A DNA stretch of 37,115 nt from Apilactobacillus ozensis DSM 23829 = JCM 17196 (GCF_001435995.1 NZ_AYYQ01000033.1:1-37115), one strand, 5' to 3'. Positions 15,217 to 23,952 are shown, counted from the stretch's first letter. Made by a program: numbers and translations. Notes: generated from the letters alone by a model not told the origin.

Positions 15217-16491
15217 CTATTTAACAATTACACCTAATCCATCTGGAATAACTGTTACTTTTGAGTTTTGACCTTCAATTTCATAAGCTTTTTGAAGCGC
15301 TTCATCCAAAGTCTTAGCTAAATCCATATGCATACTTGTAATCAAATCAGGATCAACTAAGTCTGATACAAAAATGACATGGTGATGTACTAAAATTCTT
15401 GCTAAGATTTGAGAAGTCCATTGGTCTGGAACGGTCTTCAATCTTGGTGTATTTATAGCTGCATCTAAAAATTCTTTAGGGTCGTCTACGTCGGCAATAT
15501 TGTGGTAGAAACCTTCACCACCGTGCCCATCACGAGCTCCAGCAACCATAATAATAATACCGTTTTCTTTATTAGTTGCTTCAGCTGCAGTCATTCCCTT
15601 AACCGCTTGATAAATATTTTGGTCAAGTGGATATCCACCATTAGTAGAAATTGCAATATCACAATCAACTTTATCAACGTGCGATAGACTTTCTACAAAT
15701 TCGCAACCTTTTTTATGAGCGTCTTCTAAATCACCAGCAAATGAACCGATAATCTTTTTATCTTCATCTAAAACAACATTTAGGATAAACTTCAAACCAG
15801 CTGTTTTAGCTGCATACACCATATCTTTATGTACAGGATTGTGGTGCAAATTACCTGTTCTAGAATAGTGTGAATCAATAAATTCACCAGAATGATTAGC
15901 CATGATAGTTTTATATGAAGCGACTCCTGGTAAAACTGATTTTCGACCACCAGAAAATCCGGCAAAGAAATGAGATTCGATAAATCCTTCAGAAATTAGT
16001 AAATCAGCTTCCACAGCTACTTTATTAATAATGCAATCACCACCGGATGGTAATTGACCAATTTTAACAACCGAACTATCATCTCTTGAATCATGCATAA
16101 CAATTTCTTCGTTATTAACGATATCTTCGCCATACTTATTAACTAACTCTTCATGGGTAGAAGCACGATGAAACCCTGTAGCCACTAAAATTCGAATTCT
16201 GGCATCTGGAGCAACTGAACGAATACGACGTAATAAAATTGGTGTAATAATTTTTGAAGGTACTGGTCTAGTATGATCAGAACTAATTATTACTACATTC
16301 TTTTTACCCTTAGCAAGTTCTTCTAATTTAGGACTGCTAATCGTATTGTCTAAGGATTTTTCAACAACTTCTTTTTCTGATAATTCACTTTTATATGTAC
16401 CAGCTTTTGATGAAAGCACACCAGCAAAATTTTTATCATCGATATTTGCTGTAAGTGTTTTTTTATCATATGGTAACGAGATTGAAACCAA
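15217..16491 (-). CDS. larA: LarA, nickel-dependent lactate racemase
   Basis: A 424-residue cytosolic enzyme that interconverts D- and L-lactate by hydride transfer to the nickel-pincer nucleotide. All key residues sit at the same numbers as in L. plantarum LarA: Asp72/Arg75 in SSDHTRPVP, His108 in ATGFHRAS, His174 in ESHFFAGFSGG, the cofactor-binding Lys184 in GGRKSVLPG, and the nickel ligand His200 in IMANHSGEF. The start is TTG with a strong GGAAGGAAG site about 10 nt upstream. It is the first gene of larABCDE. A Crp/Fnr-type palindrome lies about 130 bp upstream. D-lactate made this way is used in cell-wall ends in L. plantarum, which is the usual rationale for the pathway. Confidence 0.97.
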   Translation of the reverse strand: MVSISLPYDKKTLTANIDDKNFAGVLSSKAGTYKSELSEKEVVEKSLDNTISSPKLEELAKGKKNVVIISSDHTRPVPSKIITPILLRRIRSVAPDARIRILVATGFHRASTHEELVNKYGEDIVNNEEIVMHDSRDDSSVVKIGQLPSGGDCIINKVAVEADLLISEGFIESHFFAGFSGGRKSVLPGVASYKTIMANHSGEFIDSHYSRTGNLHHNPVHKDMVYAAKTAGLKFILNVVLDEDKKIIGSFAGDLEDAHKKGCEFVESLSHVDKVDCDIAISTNGGYPLDQNIYQAVKGMTAAEATNKENGIIIMVAGARDGHGGEGFYHNIADVDDPKEFLDAAINTPRLKTVPDQWTSQILARILVHHHVIFVSDLVDPDLITSMHMDLAKTLDEALQKAYEIEGQNSKVTVIPDGLGVIVK

Positions 16492-16615
16492 GCTAAAAGA
16501 CTTCCTTCCGTATTACATTGATTATTATGCTTTAACGCAACATTTATAGTTATACGGATTTTATACAAAACGCGCCACGGCTTTTATAAACTACAAATAA
16601 AGTTCATAAATGAGT

Positions 16616-16629
16616 GTAACAAATGTTAA
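16616..16629. promoter_or_regulatory. Candidate LarR operator upstream of larA
   Basis: On the minus strand the site reads TTAACATTTGTTAC, a near-perfect palindrome (TTAACA-N2-TGTTAA with one mismatch). It shares TGTTAACATTTGT with the site at 17458-17471 in front of larMN. Both promoters are LarR targets in L. plantarum. The assignment is inference from position and shared sequence. Confidence 0.6.
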
Positions 16630-16690
16630 CAGCTCAAATGTACATAATGAATATACTTAATAATGTCATTTAAATGTAAAAAAAGGGCCA

Positions 16691-16718
16691 TTGTCGAAGC
16701 CTTTATAACGTGTATAAT
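16691..16718 (+). promoter_or_regulatory. Promoter of larR
   Basis: TTGTCG (16691-16696), a 16-bp spacer and TATAAT (16713-16718) are followed by a leader of about 60 nt. A hairpin-forming inverted repeat (16735-16761, arms around TTATTTTA/TAAAATAA) lies in that leader. Confidence 0.6.
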
Positions 16719-16787
16719 AAATTATTATTAATAAACGTTATTTTATATTTAAAATAAGCGTAATCTATTAAGAAAGGTCAGATTAAA

Positions 16788-17453
16788 TTGGTCTTAAGTG
16801 ATACTGAGTTTTTGGTAAATTTCTTGGAAGAAAAAAATGTACCCGTAATAACTAAAAAAAGGCATACTTACCTTACATATCACGGTTTAGAAGAACATTA
16901 TACTTACATCTTAAAAAATGGAATTATTAAAAATTCAATTATTTTACAGGATGGCCGTGAATTTAACCTTTCCTATATATCTAAACCCGACGTTATTTCT
17001 TTATTAAGGGATGAAGTTTCAAAATATACTGATCAACCATGTAACGTTAGAGTTGAATCAGAAAAAGCTCAATTCTATCAAATTGACCGTGTAACTTTTT
17101 GGAATTATGTTAACTCCACTCCAGAATTACAAAATTATGTAAAAAATTATTATCGTAAAAAACTATCTAAAAATATTTGTCGATTACAGCGCATGATGAT
17201 GAATGGTAAAAAAGGTAGTTTATGTTACTTTTTGTATAATTTAATCGATACTTTTGGAAAAAAATATAACGATGGTATTTTAATTGATTTCGTGATTACC
17301 AACGAAGACATTGCTGGATTTTGTGGCATTAGTTCCAGAAGTAGTGTTAATAGAATGCTTAACCAACTTAAAAAAGACAACGTCATTAAAATGGTTGATC
17401 ACAAGTTCGTTATTAAAGACATCAGCTATCTATTAGATAACATTGCTGACTAA
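16788..17453 (+). CDS. larR: LarR, Crp/Fnr-family regulator of lactate racemization
   Basis: A 221-residue regulator. Residues 1-130 form the cyclic-nucleotide-like beta-roll sensor (YTYILKNGIIKNSIILQDGREFNLSY). A C-terminal winged helix-turn-helix follows (NEDIAGFCGISSRSSVNRMLNQLKKDNVI). In L. plantarum LarR activates larA-E and larMNQO in response to L-lactate, opposed by D-lactate. The start is TTG with AGAAAGG about 8 nt upstream. The gene stands divergent to larA and just ahead of larMN, as in L. plantarum. Two copies of a palindrome flank it, one in front of each target operon. Confidence 0.92.
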   Translation: MVLSDTEFLVNFLEEKNVPVITKKRHTYLTYHGLEEHYTYILKNGIIKNSIILQDGREFNLSYISKPDVISLLRDEVSKYTDQPCNVRVESEKAQFYQIDRVTFWNYVNSTPELQNYVKNYYRKKLSKNICRLQRMMMNGKKGSLCYFLYNLIDTFGKKYNDGILIDFVITNEDIAGFCGISSRSSVNRMLNQLKKDNVIKMVDHKFVIKDISYLLDNIAD

Positions 17454-17457
17454 TTTG

Positions 17458-17471
17458 TTAACATTTGTCAA
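17458..17471. promoter_or_regulatory. Candidate LarR operator upstream of larMNQO
   Basis: TTAACATTTGTCAA is a palindrome with one mismatch, 5 nt after the larR stop and 80 nt before larMN. It shares 13 identical bases with the site upstream of larA. I could not place a convincing -35 and -10 pair next to it, which fits an activator-dependent promoter. Confidence 0.6.
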
Positions 17472-17551
17472 CGTTAAATGATAATGAAGCCTTATTTTAT
17501 ACGAGTATCCTTAGTTTTTGTAAGAGTACTTAAAAATGGAGGCTTTTTATT

Positions 17552-18538
17552 ATGCACATCCCTGACAATTATCTAAGTCCGCAAACCTGTGTAGCTCTTT
17601 TTGCAGCAGCTACACCCGTAATTGCCCTATCAATTAAAAAAGTTGAACTTCAAATAAAAGAAAAAAAAGAAACCATCCCTATGATTGGAATATCGGCTTC
17701 ACTAGCTTTTATCATTATGTTGTTTAACGTTCCCGTGCCTGGTGGTACTTCAGCGCATGCAGTTGGAGCAACTTTGCTGGCACTATTGATTGGACCATAT
17801 GCCGCTTGCATATCACTGACAATCGTTTTATTAATGCAAGCATTTTTGTTTGGTGATGGAGGAATACTAGCATTGGGTGCTAATATTTTAAACATGGCAA
17901 TTATAATGCCGTTTGTTGGATATTATTGTTTTAAATTATTTGATCACTTTAATTATAAAAAAGCTGGAGCGTTTATCGGAGCTTTTGTAGGAATCAATGT
18001 TGCCGCTTTAATGGCCGGTATTGAGTTAGGAATACAACCGATTATTGCCCATAACGCCAGCAATCAACCAATGTACTCACCTTATGGCTTAACAATTACG
18101 ATTCCTGCGATGTTATTTGCTCACTTGGCCGTAGCTGGTTGGATAGAAGCTGGATTTACTTTAGCTATTTATAAGTTTGTACTGAAAGTAGCTCCTGATG
18201 AACTATATATGAACCAAAAAACAGTAGAACATTCTGAATATAATATAACTAGCTTTTTCAAGAAACTATTAATCGTAATGATTATATTATCTCCATTAGG
18301 CCTTTTAACTAAAGCCACTGCATTTGGTGAATGGGACGCTCAAGAACTTAAAAGTATGTTACCTAATCACTTAGTTCCCAGCGGCATCAGTCATGGTTTT
18401 AGTTTTAATGCACTATTTAGTGACTATTCTGTAAAAGGCTTTTCAGACATTTCTGGGTACATTCTAAGTGCGTTAACTGCCGTGTTAATTATATTTTTAA
18501 TTAGTAAAATTATGAGGAATCATTACCATGCAAAATAA
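17552..18538 (+). CDS. larMN: LarMN, substrate-binding component of ECF nickel importer
   Basis: A 328-residue fusion of CbiM/NikM-type and CbiN/NikN-type parts. The protein begins MHIPDNYLSP; this N-terminus with His2 forms the metal site in NikM/CbiM proteins. Residues 1-210 hold six or seven membrane segments (GGTSAHAVGATLLALLIGP is typical). Residues 225-328 hold two membrane segments around an outside loop, as in the N subunit. Nickel rather than cobalt is inferred from the lar context. GGAGG precedes the ATG. It is the first gene of larMN-larQ-larO and overlaps larQ by 11 nt. Confidence 0.93.
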   Translation: MHIPDNYLSPQTCVALFAAATPVIALSIKKVELQIKEKKETIPMIGISASLAFIIMLFNVPVPGGTSAHAVGATLLALLIGPYAACISLTIVLLMQAFLFGDGGILALGANILNMAIIMPFVGYYCFKLFDHFNYKKAGAFIGAFVGINVAALMAGIELGIQPIIAHNASNQPMYSPYGLTITIPAMLFAHLAVAGWIEAGFTLAIYKFVLKVAPDELYMNQKTVEHSEYNITSFFKKLLIVMIILSPLGLLTKATAFGEWDAQELKSMLPNHLVPSGISHGFSFNALFSDYSVKGFSDISGYILSALTAVLIIFLISKIMRNHYHAK

Positions 18539-19334
18539 TGAATTACCTGATTGGTTAAAAGAACCAAATGTTAATAATCATAGTCAGACGTGTCAGAATA
18601 GCCGGCTTATTAGTATAAACTTAAGGATTATTAGTTTTTTTATAAAACATTTTCAAAATGAAGCTATTGTAACTGATAATAAACAATCAGCATGGCTCAA
18701 GTTAATCAGCATGCTTGTAAAGTTAATTTTAATTTTATGTAGTACTAATATTAAATTTCTTTGGATAGTTATTATAATTATTTTATTCAAAGTCTGCCAA
18801 CTACCATCCCAACAGGTCTCAAAGTTATCTAGCCGCTTTTTTAAAATGTTCCTATGCTCGGTAATTTTTGTTATGCCAAATTTCGTAATTGGAAATGTAC
18901 AAACAACATTTTTCTTTATTTTAAGACTGATGGCAATTGTTTTAGACGTTGCATATTTTCTACAAATTAATAGTTGGCAACAAGTTATTGTTGGATTAAG
19001 ACAGCTTCACTGTCCTAATCTAATTATTTTAATATTAGACATTAGCCTTAAGTATATACATACCCTAGCAATATTCTTGCGAGAAAGTTTGTGGGCTGTG
19101 CAATTACGAATGGTTGGAAAAACACTTAATAACCGTAATATTATTGGAAAAGTTTTTGGACAACTATATTTAAACTCTAAAAAATATACTAATGAAGTGT
19201 TCAATGCCATGTTACTGCGTGGATATAAAATAAATCCCAAACAAAAAAATTCAATTAAAATTAACAAATCAGATTATTCTTTAGTAATCATCAATTTAAT
19301 AATTATTGTATTTTTTGTAAATACAAGTATGTAA
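18528..19334 (+). CDS. larQ: LarQ, transmembrane T component of ECF nickel importer
   Basis: A 268-residue CbiQ-like membrane protein with about five hydrophobic segments between residues 55 and 160 and at the C-terminus (245-265). The coupling region WAVQLRMVGKTLNNR and EVFNAMLLRGYK corresponds to the two arginine-containing coupling helices that contact the ATPase. It starts within the larMN end (11-nt overlap) and is followed 12 nt later by larO, so the subunits are coupled in expression. Confidence 0.9.
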   Translation: MQNNELPDWLKEPNVNNHSQTCQNSRLISINLRIISFFIKHFQNEAIVTDNKQSAWLKLISMLVKLILILCSTNIKFLWIVIIIILFKVCQLPSQQVSKLSSRFFKMFLCSVIFVMPNFVIGNVQTTFFFILRLMAIVLDVAYFLQINSWQQVIVGLRQLHCPNLIILILDISLKYIHTLAIFLRESLWAVQLRMVGKTLNNRNIIGKVFGQLYLNSKKYTNEVFNAMLLRGYKINPKQKNSIKINKSDYSLVIINLIIIVFFVNTSM

Positions 19335-19346
19335 GAGGTCCTAAGA

Positions 19347-20069
19347 ATGTTTAAATTATCAGATATAACATTTTCATATCAAGACAAAATTGGATTAAAA
19401 AATCTAAATATTACAATAAAAAAAGGTGAAACCATTGGCATTATGGGACCAAACGGATGTGGTAAGTCTACATTATTTAAACTATTAACGGGATTAATTT
19501 CACCACAACATGGGACCTATGAGTTTGATAATAAATTAATAAGCTCTAAATCTCTAAGAAATCCTGTCATATCGAACTACTTACATAGCCACATCGGCTA
19601 CGTATTTCAAAATAGCGCTAGTCAATTATTTAATGAATCTGTCACTACTGAATTAGCTTTTGGACCTACCCAAATGGGACTATCCAATCAAGAAATAGAT
19701 ATTAGAGTACAAGATTGCCTAAAACTATTAGACATCGAACACCTAGCTAACCGTGTTCCCTACCAACTATCCGGTGGTGAACAAAAATTAGTCGCAATTG
19801 GTAGTATTTTAACTATGAATCCACCAGTTATTATTATGGATGAACCATTTAATGGCTTGTCACCTAAATATCAAAAACTAGTTAAACAGCTTTTACTTAA
19901 ACTAAAAGCTGTTAATAAAACTTTAATTATATCTAGTCATAATTATTATTACATCAACGATGTCATTGATCGATGCCTATTGTTTAATGAGCAACATACT
20001 TTAGAAAAAGATTTAACTCCTGATGTAATTGAAAATAATGCGGATTTAAAAAATTCATTGGAATATTAA
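19347..20069 (+). CDS. larO: LarO, ATPase of ECF nickel importer
   Basis: A 240-residue ABC ATPase of the CbiO/NikO type. It has Walker A GPNGCGKST, Q-loop YVFQNSASQLF, signature LSGGEQKL, Walker B VIIMDEPFNGL and H-loop ISSHNYY. It powers nickel import with LarMN and LarQ. GAGGT lies 8 nt before the ATG. It is the last gene of the unit, with a terminator at 20094-20131. Confidence 0.95.
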   Translation: MFKLSDITFSYQDKIGLKNLNITIKKGETIGIMGPNGCGKSTLFKLLTGLISPQHGTYEFDNKLISSKSLRNPVISNYLHSHIGYVFQNSASQLFNESVTTELAFGPTQMGLSNQEIDIRVQDCLKLLDIEHLANRVPYQLSGGEQKLVAIGSILTMNPPVIIMDEPFNGLSPKYQKLVKQLLLKLKAVNKTLIISSHNYYYINDVIDRCLLFNEQHTLEKDLTPDVIENNADLKNSLEY

Positions 20070-20093
20070 ATCGAACCGTAACAACAAATTATA

Positions 20094-20131
20094 AAAGGTA
20101 CTATCCAAAAAAATGGATAGTGCCTTTATTT
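20094..20131. terminator. Terminator after larO
   Basis: AAAGGTACTATCCA pairs with TGGATAGTGCCTTT across an A6 loop and is followed by ATTT. It can also serve the opposing small membrane gene that ends at 20138. Confidence 0.85.
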
Positions 20132-20137
20132 AGCATA

Positions 20138-20392
20138 TTAAAAATAATATCTCAAAAGTAGATTAAAGCTCATAACAACTATAATCAATATAATTGCTAT
20201 GCTATTAAACAGTAAATATAATTTTTTACTATCTTTCACATTAATATAAACTTTTTTAACAAAAATAATCGTAATAATAGATAAATACCCTAAAGCCATC
20301 ACTAAACCACTAAGGTGACTACTTAGTGAAGATAATGATACTAGTAAAATTAGTATTAAACTATTACTAACTTTGTTACTAGATAAGTCCAT
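20138..20392 (-). CDS. Small membrane protein, function unknown
   Basis: An 84-residue protein with three hydrophobic segments and a few basic residues between them. The ATG at 20392 is preferred because GGGGAG lies 5-6 nt before it; an in-frame ATG at 20407 lies ahead of that site. It follows the next small membrane gene by 14 nt, so they form one unit. It matches no family I recognise. Small membrane proteins in such clusters are sometimes bacteriocin immunity factors, but nothing here shows that. Confidence 0.6.
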   Translation of the reverse strand: MDLSSNKVSNSLILILLVSLSSLSSHLSGLVMALGYLSIITIIFVKKVYINVKDSKKLYLLFNSIAIILIIVVMSFNLLLRYYF

Positions 20393-20406
20393 ACGAACTC
20401 CCCTCA

Positions 20407-20673
20407 TTAAATAAAAAATACGATAGTATATGCAACTAATAATAGTGGTATTGCTGATATCATAATGTTTAGTTTTTTGTTCATTTTATGAAAGTCAGTT
20501 GTTTTTATTTCTTTTTTCCACTTAAAATTATTTGCAAACACGCAAAATAAAAGCATTGGCACTAAAAAAACTGGTGTTACATTATAAGGTTTCAAAAAAT
20601 AAAGTGCCAAAAAATATAACATTGCAATTATTTGCATAATCGAAATAAAATTAACTTTTTTGTATAGATTCAA
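20407..20673 (-). CDS. Small membrane protein, function unknown
   Basis: An 88-residue protein with three hydrophobic segments (about 10-27, 32-47, 68-88) and a short charged loop KWKKEIKTTDFHKMNKK. The start is TTG with GAAGG about 9 nt upstream. It lies between two other small membrane genes on the same strand and probably shares a transcript with the 84-residue protein after it. Its family is not recognised. Confidence 0.6.
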   Translation of the reverse strand: MNLYKKVNFISIMQIIAMLYFLALYFLKPYNVTPVFLVPMLLFCVFANNFKWKKEIKTTDFHKMNKKLNIMISAIPLLLVAYTIVFFI

Positions 20674-20726
20674 GATGAAGACCTTCTTTTTTAGGATAGA
20701 ATTTTAAATTAGTTTTTTAACGAGAA

Positions 20727-21086
20727 TTAAATTTTATTTTTTCTCTCAACATAGCAATCAATCAGAATTGAAATAATCATTGATATCATTACCACTAAGT
20801 ATATATTAACAAGAATTTCATTTTTTGCATAAATACCTATTGTGAAACAAAAAATACACCATATAAAAAGGAAATTTTTTATATTAAGAAATTTCAAATG
20901 TTTTTGATTTATTTTTAACCGACCAAGTTGAAACCTTCTATCTAACCAGAAAACAGTGAATATAAATAATATAATTAATGCTGAAATAATTAAATGCGAT
21001 TTTGCATTATTAATAAATAAGCTAAAAAATACCATTAGTAACCAATGCAAATTGCTCATAAATACATTTTTAGATTTTTCTAACAT
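20727..21086 (-). CDS. Small membrane protein, function unknown
   Basis: A 119-residue protein with four hydrophobic segments (about 10-24, 28-44, 70-85, 90-110) and basic loops. The ATG at 21086 has GGGAG 9 nt upstream and is preferred to the TTG at 21107. It lies just outside the left att repeat at 21119, so in a strain without the rlmH element it would be the gene next to rlmH. Its family is not recognised. Confidence 0.6.
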   Translation of the reverse strand: MLEKSKNVFMSNLHWLLMVFFSLFINNAKSHLIISALIILFIFTVFWLDRRFQLGRLKINQKHLKFLNIKNFLFIWCIFCFTIGIYAKNEILVNIYLVVMISMIISILIDCYVERKNKI

Positions 21087-21118
21087 AGATAATTTCTCCC
21101 ATATCAATTTGTTATTTC

Positions 21119-21139
21119 AAAACCGCATCACTTATGGTA
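21119..21139. repeat. Left attachment repeat of the rlmH element
   Basis: A 21-bp stretch containing CCGCATCACTTATGGTA is identical to 25819-25839 at the end of rlmH. Read on the minus strand, it and its flank encode Tyr-Gly-Ser-Pro-Tyr-His-Lys-stop, the same last residues as RlmH. It continues into a perfect 6-bp inverted repeat, TACGGA-CT-TCCGTA (21138-21151), which is degenerate in the right copy. Confidence 0.85.
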
Positions 21140-21249
21140 CGGACTTCCGTAACTAAATAAAATGAGGTTTTTAATCCCGTTATCCCGCTAATAATAACGG
21201 ATAAAGAAAAGAATCAATTTCATTAGATTATTTTTAATGATATTAAAAA

Positions 21250-22782
21250 TTAAATTTTATCGAAAAGAAAAAGAGTTAACTTAACAAAATTATTTAACTC
21301 ATTAATATTTATATCATCGTCATAAGTAGAATGATGATATTTACTTGTATATTTTAATAATGAATAAAAATCACTTATATATTCATATAATTTATAAAAT
21401 TTTTTATAATGATCGTTTGTCTTAGATTTCTCTATATATTTAATATATGTGGACAACCATGTCCCATCTAAAAAGAATTCAGGAAATTTAATTTTAAAAA
21501 TATCCTCTATTAGAGGTCTTAGCATTCTTAATATGTCAATTAAAGAATCATTATTTGGCCCACGCTTCAGAAATAAATTTAACTTTTCTACATTTTCAGC
21601 AATGCTATTACCTTTACTACGCTTTTGCAATTTTTTAAAAGAAACATTCTTACCACTGGGCATAATCTGAAGCATATTAAAATTACTTGATTCAATAAAC
21701 TTTGTATTTTCATAAAAATCAAAAAGAAAATCTTTATCATGAGTTAAAAGAACGATTTGACCAAATTTTTTTGCAATATTAGATAAAAGATTTATTGTCA
21801 TTTCTTTTCTACCAGTATCAAAGCTATTAAATGGATCGTCTATAATGATTGTTTTGTTCTTATCATCAGATGTACTGGATATATTTAACCTAGCAAAAAA
21901 AGAAGCAAGTGAAAGAGCACTTTTATCTCCGTCACTTAATGTGTAGTCAAATCCAACTGAATCTCTATCCTTAGGATTCTTATATCCTAATACATCTAAT
22001 GTAAATACCAATATAAATTTAATGTTATTATTAAAATTGATACTATGATTAACAACTAATTTAGCATCAGCTACAGATATATTTTCAGTAAATTTACTCA
22101 TGATTTTATTAGTGTATGAAATGAAACTAGGAATTGCTTTTTTAATAAGTTTTTCTATTTCACTATAGATACAGATAATTATTTCAGTGTTTTCATTTAT
22201 TCTAGAATTGTATTTTTTATAGATTTCGTTGTCCTTAATATGGCGATTAATATTATCAACATTAATATTCTTTTTCTTCATAAAATTATGTCTAAAATTA
22301 TGTCTATTTCTTTTAATGTTATGTATTTTTTTGTTTATAATATACATTTTGTCAAGCAAATGATCATATCGGCCATAATCTTCTTTCAACAAAAATTCTT
22401 TCAAAATAAAATTATCATCGTTCAAAGTAAACGTGTATACATTATTGTTAACATAATATGAATTAAATACCTTTATGTCAGGATATAATTTTTGACTTTG
22501 CCATGCCTTATTATTAAATGATTCTTTATACTCTTTATTATTTTCTTTCATAATTAATGAAATTTCTGGACTATTTTTTTCTAAAACACTATCCTTTTTT
22601 AATATAATGTTAGAATTTTTATTTGATAATGATTGAAATAATAAAGCCAAACTTGTTTTACCTGTTCCATTAGGTGCATAAATGCCATTAATTTTTTTTA
22701 AATGTCCATTATTAGGAATTCCTCCCATATTTTTAGTATTAAATCTAGAATAATTATTTATTTCTAGAATTTTATCAATCAT
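21250..22782 (-). CDS. AAA_13-type ATPase, probable defence protein
   Basis: A 510-residue SMC/ABC-like ATPase. Walker A is near the N-terminus (GIYAPNGTGKTSLA). A charged helical middle (about 150-230) follows. The signature-like segment is LSDGDKSALSLASFFA, Walker B is KTIIIDDPFNSFD, and the switch histidine is in VLLTHDKDFL. The C-terminal part has His-His in SKYHHSTYDDD. This order fits the AAA_13 group that includes RloC/PrrC-like and other standalone defence ATPases; no known nuclease motif is certain. I prefer the ATG at 22782 because AAGG is 9 nt before it. It lies alone in the rlmH element, so an anti-phage or anti-plasmid role is a reasonable inference. It is very AT-rich compared with pepN or the lar genes. 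Confidence 0.75.
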   Translation of the reverse strand: MIDKILEINNYSRFNTKNMGGIPNNGHLKKINGIYAPNGTGKTSLALLFQSLSNKNSNIILKKDSVLEKNSPEISLIMKENNKEYKESFNNKAWQSQKLYPDIKVFNSYYVNNNVYTFTLNDDNFILKEFLLKEDYGRYDHLLDKMYIINKKIHNIKRNRHNFRHNFMKKKNINVDNINRHIKDNEIYKKYNSRINENTEIIICIYSEIEKLIKKAIPSFISYTNKIMSKFTENISVADAKLVVNHSINFNNNIKFILVFTLDVLGYKNPKDRDSVGFDYTLSDGDKSALSLASFFARLNISSTSDDKNKTIIIDDPFNSFDTGRKEMTINLLSNIAKKFGQIVLLTHDKDFLFDFYENTKFIESSNFNMLQIMPSGKNVSFKKLQKRSKGNSIAENVEKLNLFLKRGPNNDSLIDILRMLRPLIEDIFKIKFPEFFLDGTWLSTYIKYIEKSKTNDHYKKFYKLYEYISDFYSLLKYTSKYHHSTYDDDININELNNFVKLTLFLFDKI

Positions 22783-22961
22783 AAAAATCATCCTTAATTA
22801 TAAATTTATTCATATAAACATAAATAACTGATGCAAATTTAACACTTATTATTATATAACAAATATTAATTACAAATAAAGCCTAACTACTAGTTAATGA
22901 GTCTCTAGTAATTAGACTTTAATTATATATAATATAAGTTTCGGTATCTTATTATTTTAGA

Positions 22962-23825
22962 TTATAAACCATTCAACTTAAAATTAAATGTTATTAATTT
23001 AGCTTTACTATTATATTCTATACTATTAAAAACAAGACTAGACAATTTTCTAAAGTAACTTTTATTTTGATTATAATATATAGATTTCATTGTCCTGTTA
23101 AAGTTAAATGATTTATAATTACCAAACATTGACATCAATTCATGATATTTATATTGGTAATTATCAATACTATCTTGACTTTCATTAATATTATCTTTTA
23201 ATATTTCAATTTCTTTTGATAACTCTTTACGTAAGAATTCATCATTGTTGGATGCTTTTTCTAAAAAATTTAATTGATTTTTATACCTGGCAATATTAGC
23301 ACTTTGATTTACAACAACTTCTTTAATTAGTGTATGATTTTTATCATAAAATTTTTTCATTAAAGAAAGTAATCTAGCTTTGATTGGTTTTGAATTTATC
23401 AATTTAATGAGTTGAAGTATAGCTTAATATTCTACAATTTCAGCATTTATTGAATTAGCATGACATCCACCAAGCACACCTTTTTTACATGAATAGTATC
23501 TTATGAGCTTGTTATTATTTTTGGTATAGCTAGTTCTTACCTCACCACCACATTGAGGACAACGAAGTACACCAATTAATGGTCTCATGATTTTATTATT
23601 GCAACAACTATCATGTAAAATTTTCTGAGCCTTATTCCAAGTATCCATATCAACTATTTTTTCATGATTACCTCTGACATCAATAATATTCTCGATATCT
23701 AAGCCTTTTCTTCCAAGTTGAGAATAATTGCGATACTTACCATATACTGACATACCAATATACAGTTTATTACTTAATATATTTTCTATAGCAGTATTAT
23801 GAAAATCTAACCCGTTTCGCACTTA
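22962..23825 (-). pseudogene. Large serine recombinase, C-terminal remnant with nonsense codon
   Basis: The reading frame continues from the recombinase domain (FHNTAIENILSNKLYIG), through the zinc ribbon (LRCPQCGGEV, then YYSCKKGVLGGCHANSI), into a C-terminal coiled coil (EKASNNDEFLRKELSKEIEILKD). It is broken by an in-frame TAA at 23424-23426 (AEIVEY, stop, AILQLIKLINSK). A stop also stands directly before the first codon at 23823. No resolvase catalytic domain with its serine is found upstream. Large serine recombinases with this zinc ribbon include the Ccr proteins that move SCC. It is therefore the former mobility gene of the rlmH element, now dead. Confidence 0.85.
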
Positions 23826-23952
23826 TGTAAGACTCACCCTATTGCATTACAAAATATCCAATGAATCAGCTCCTGGTTGAATTAGTCGTGATTAGTGTTT
23901 CAATTACTGATAAAACAGTAATATTATCACACTATTCAATGAAGGTTATTTT

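Noticed and set aside
17552-20069. Cobalt (cbiMNQO) importer instead of nickel
   Set aside because: The family cannot separate the metals by sequence alone, but the genes adjoin larR and lie divergent to larA-E as in L. plantarum, where the transporter supplies nickel.
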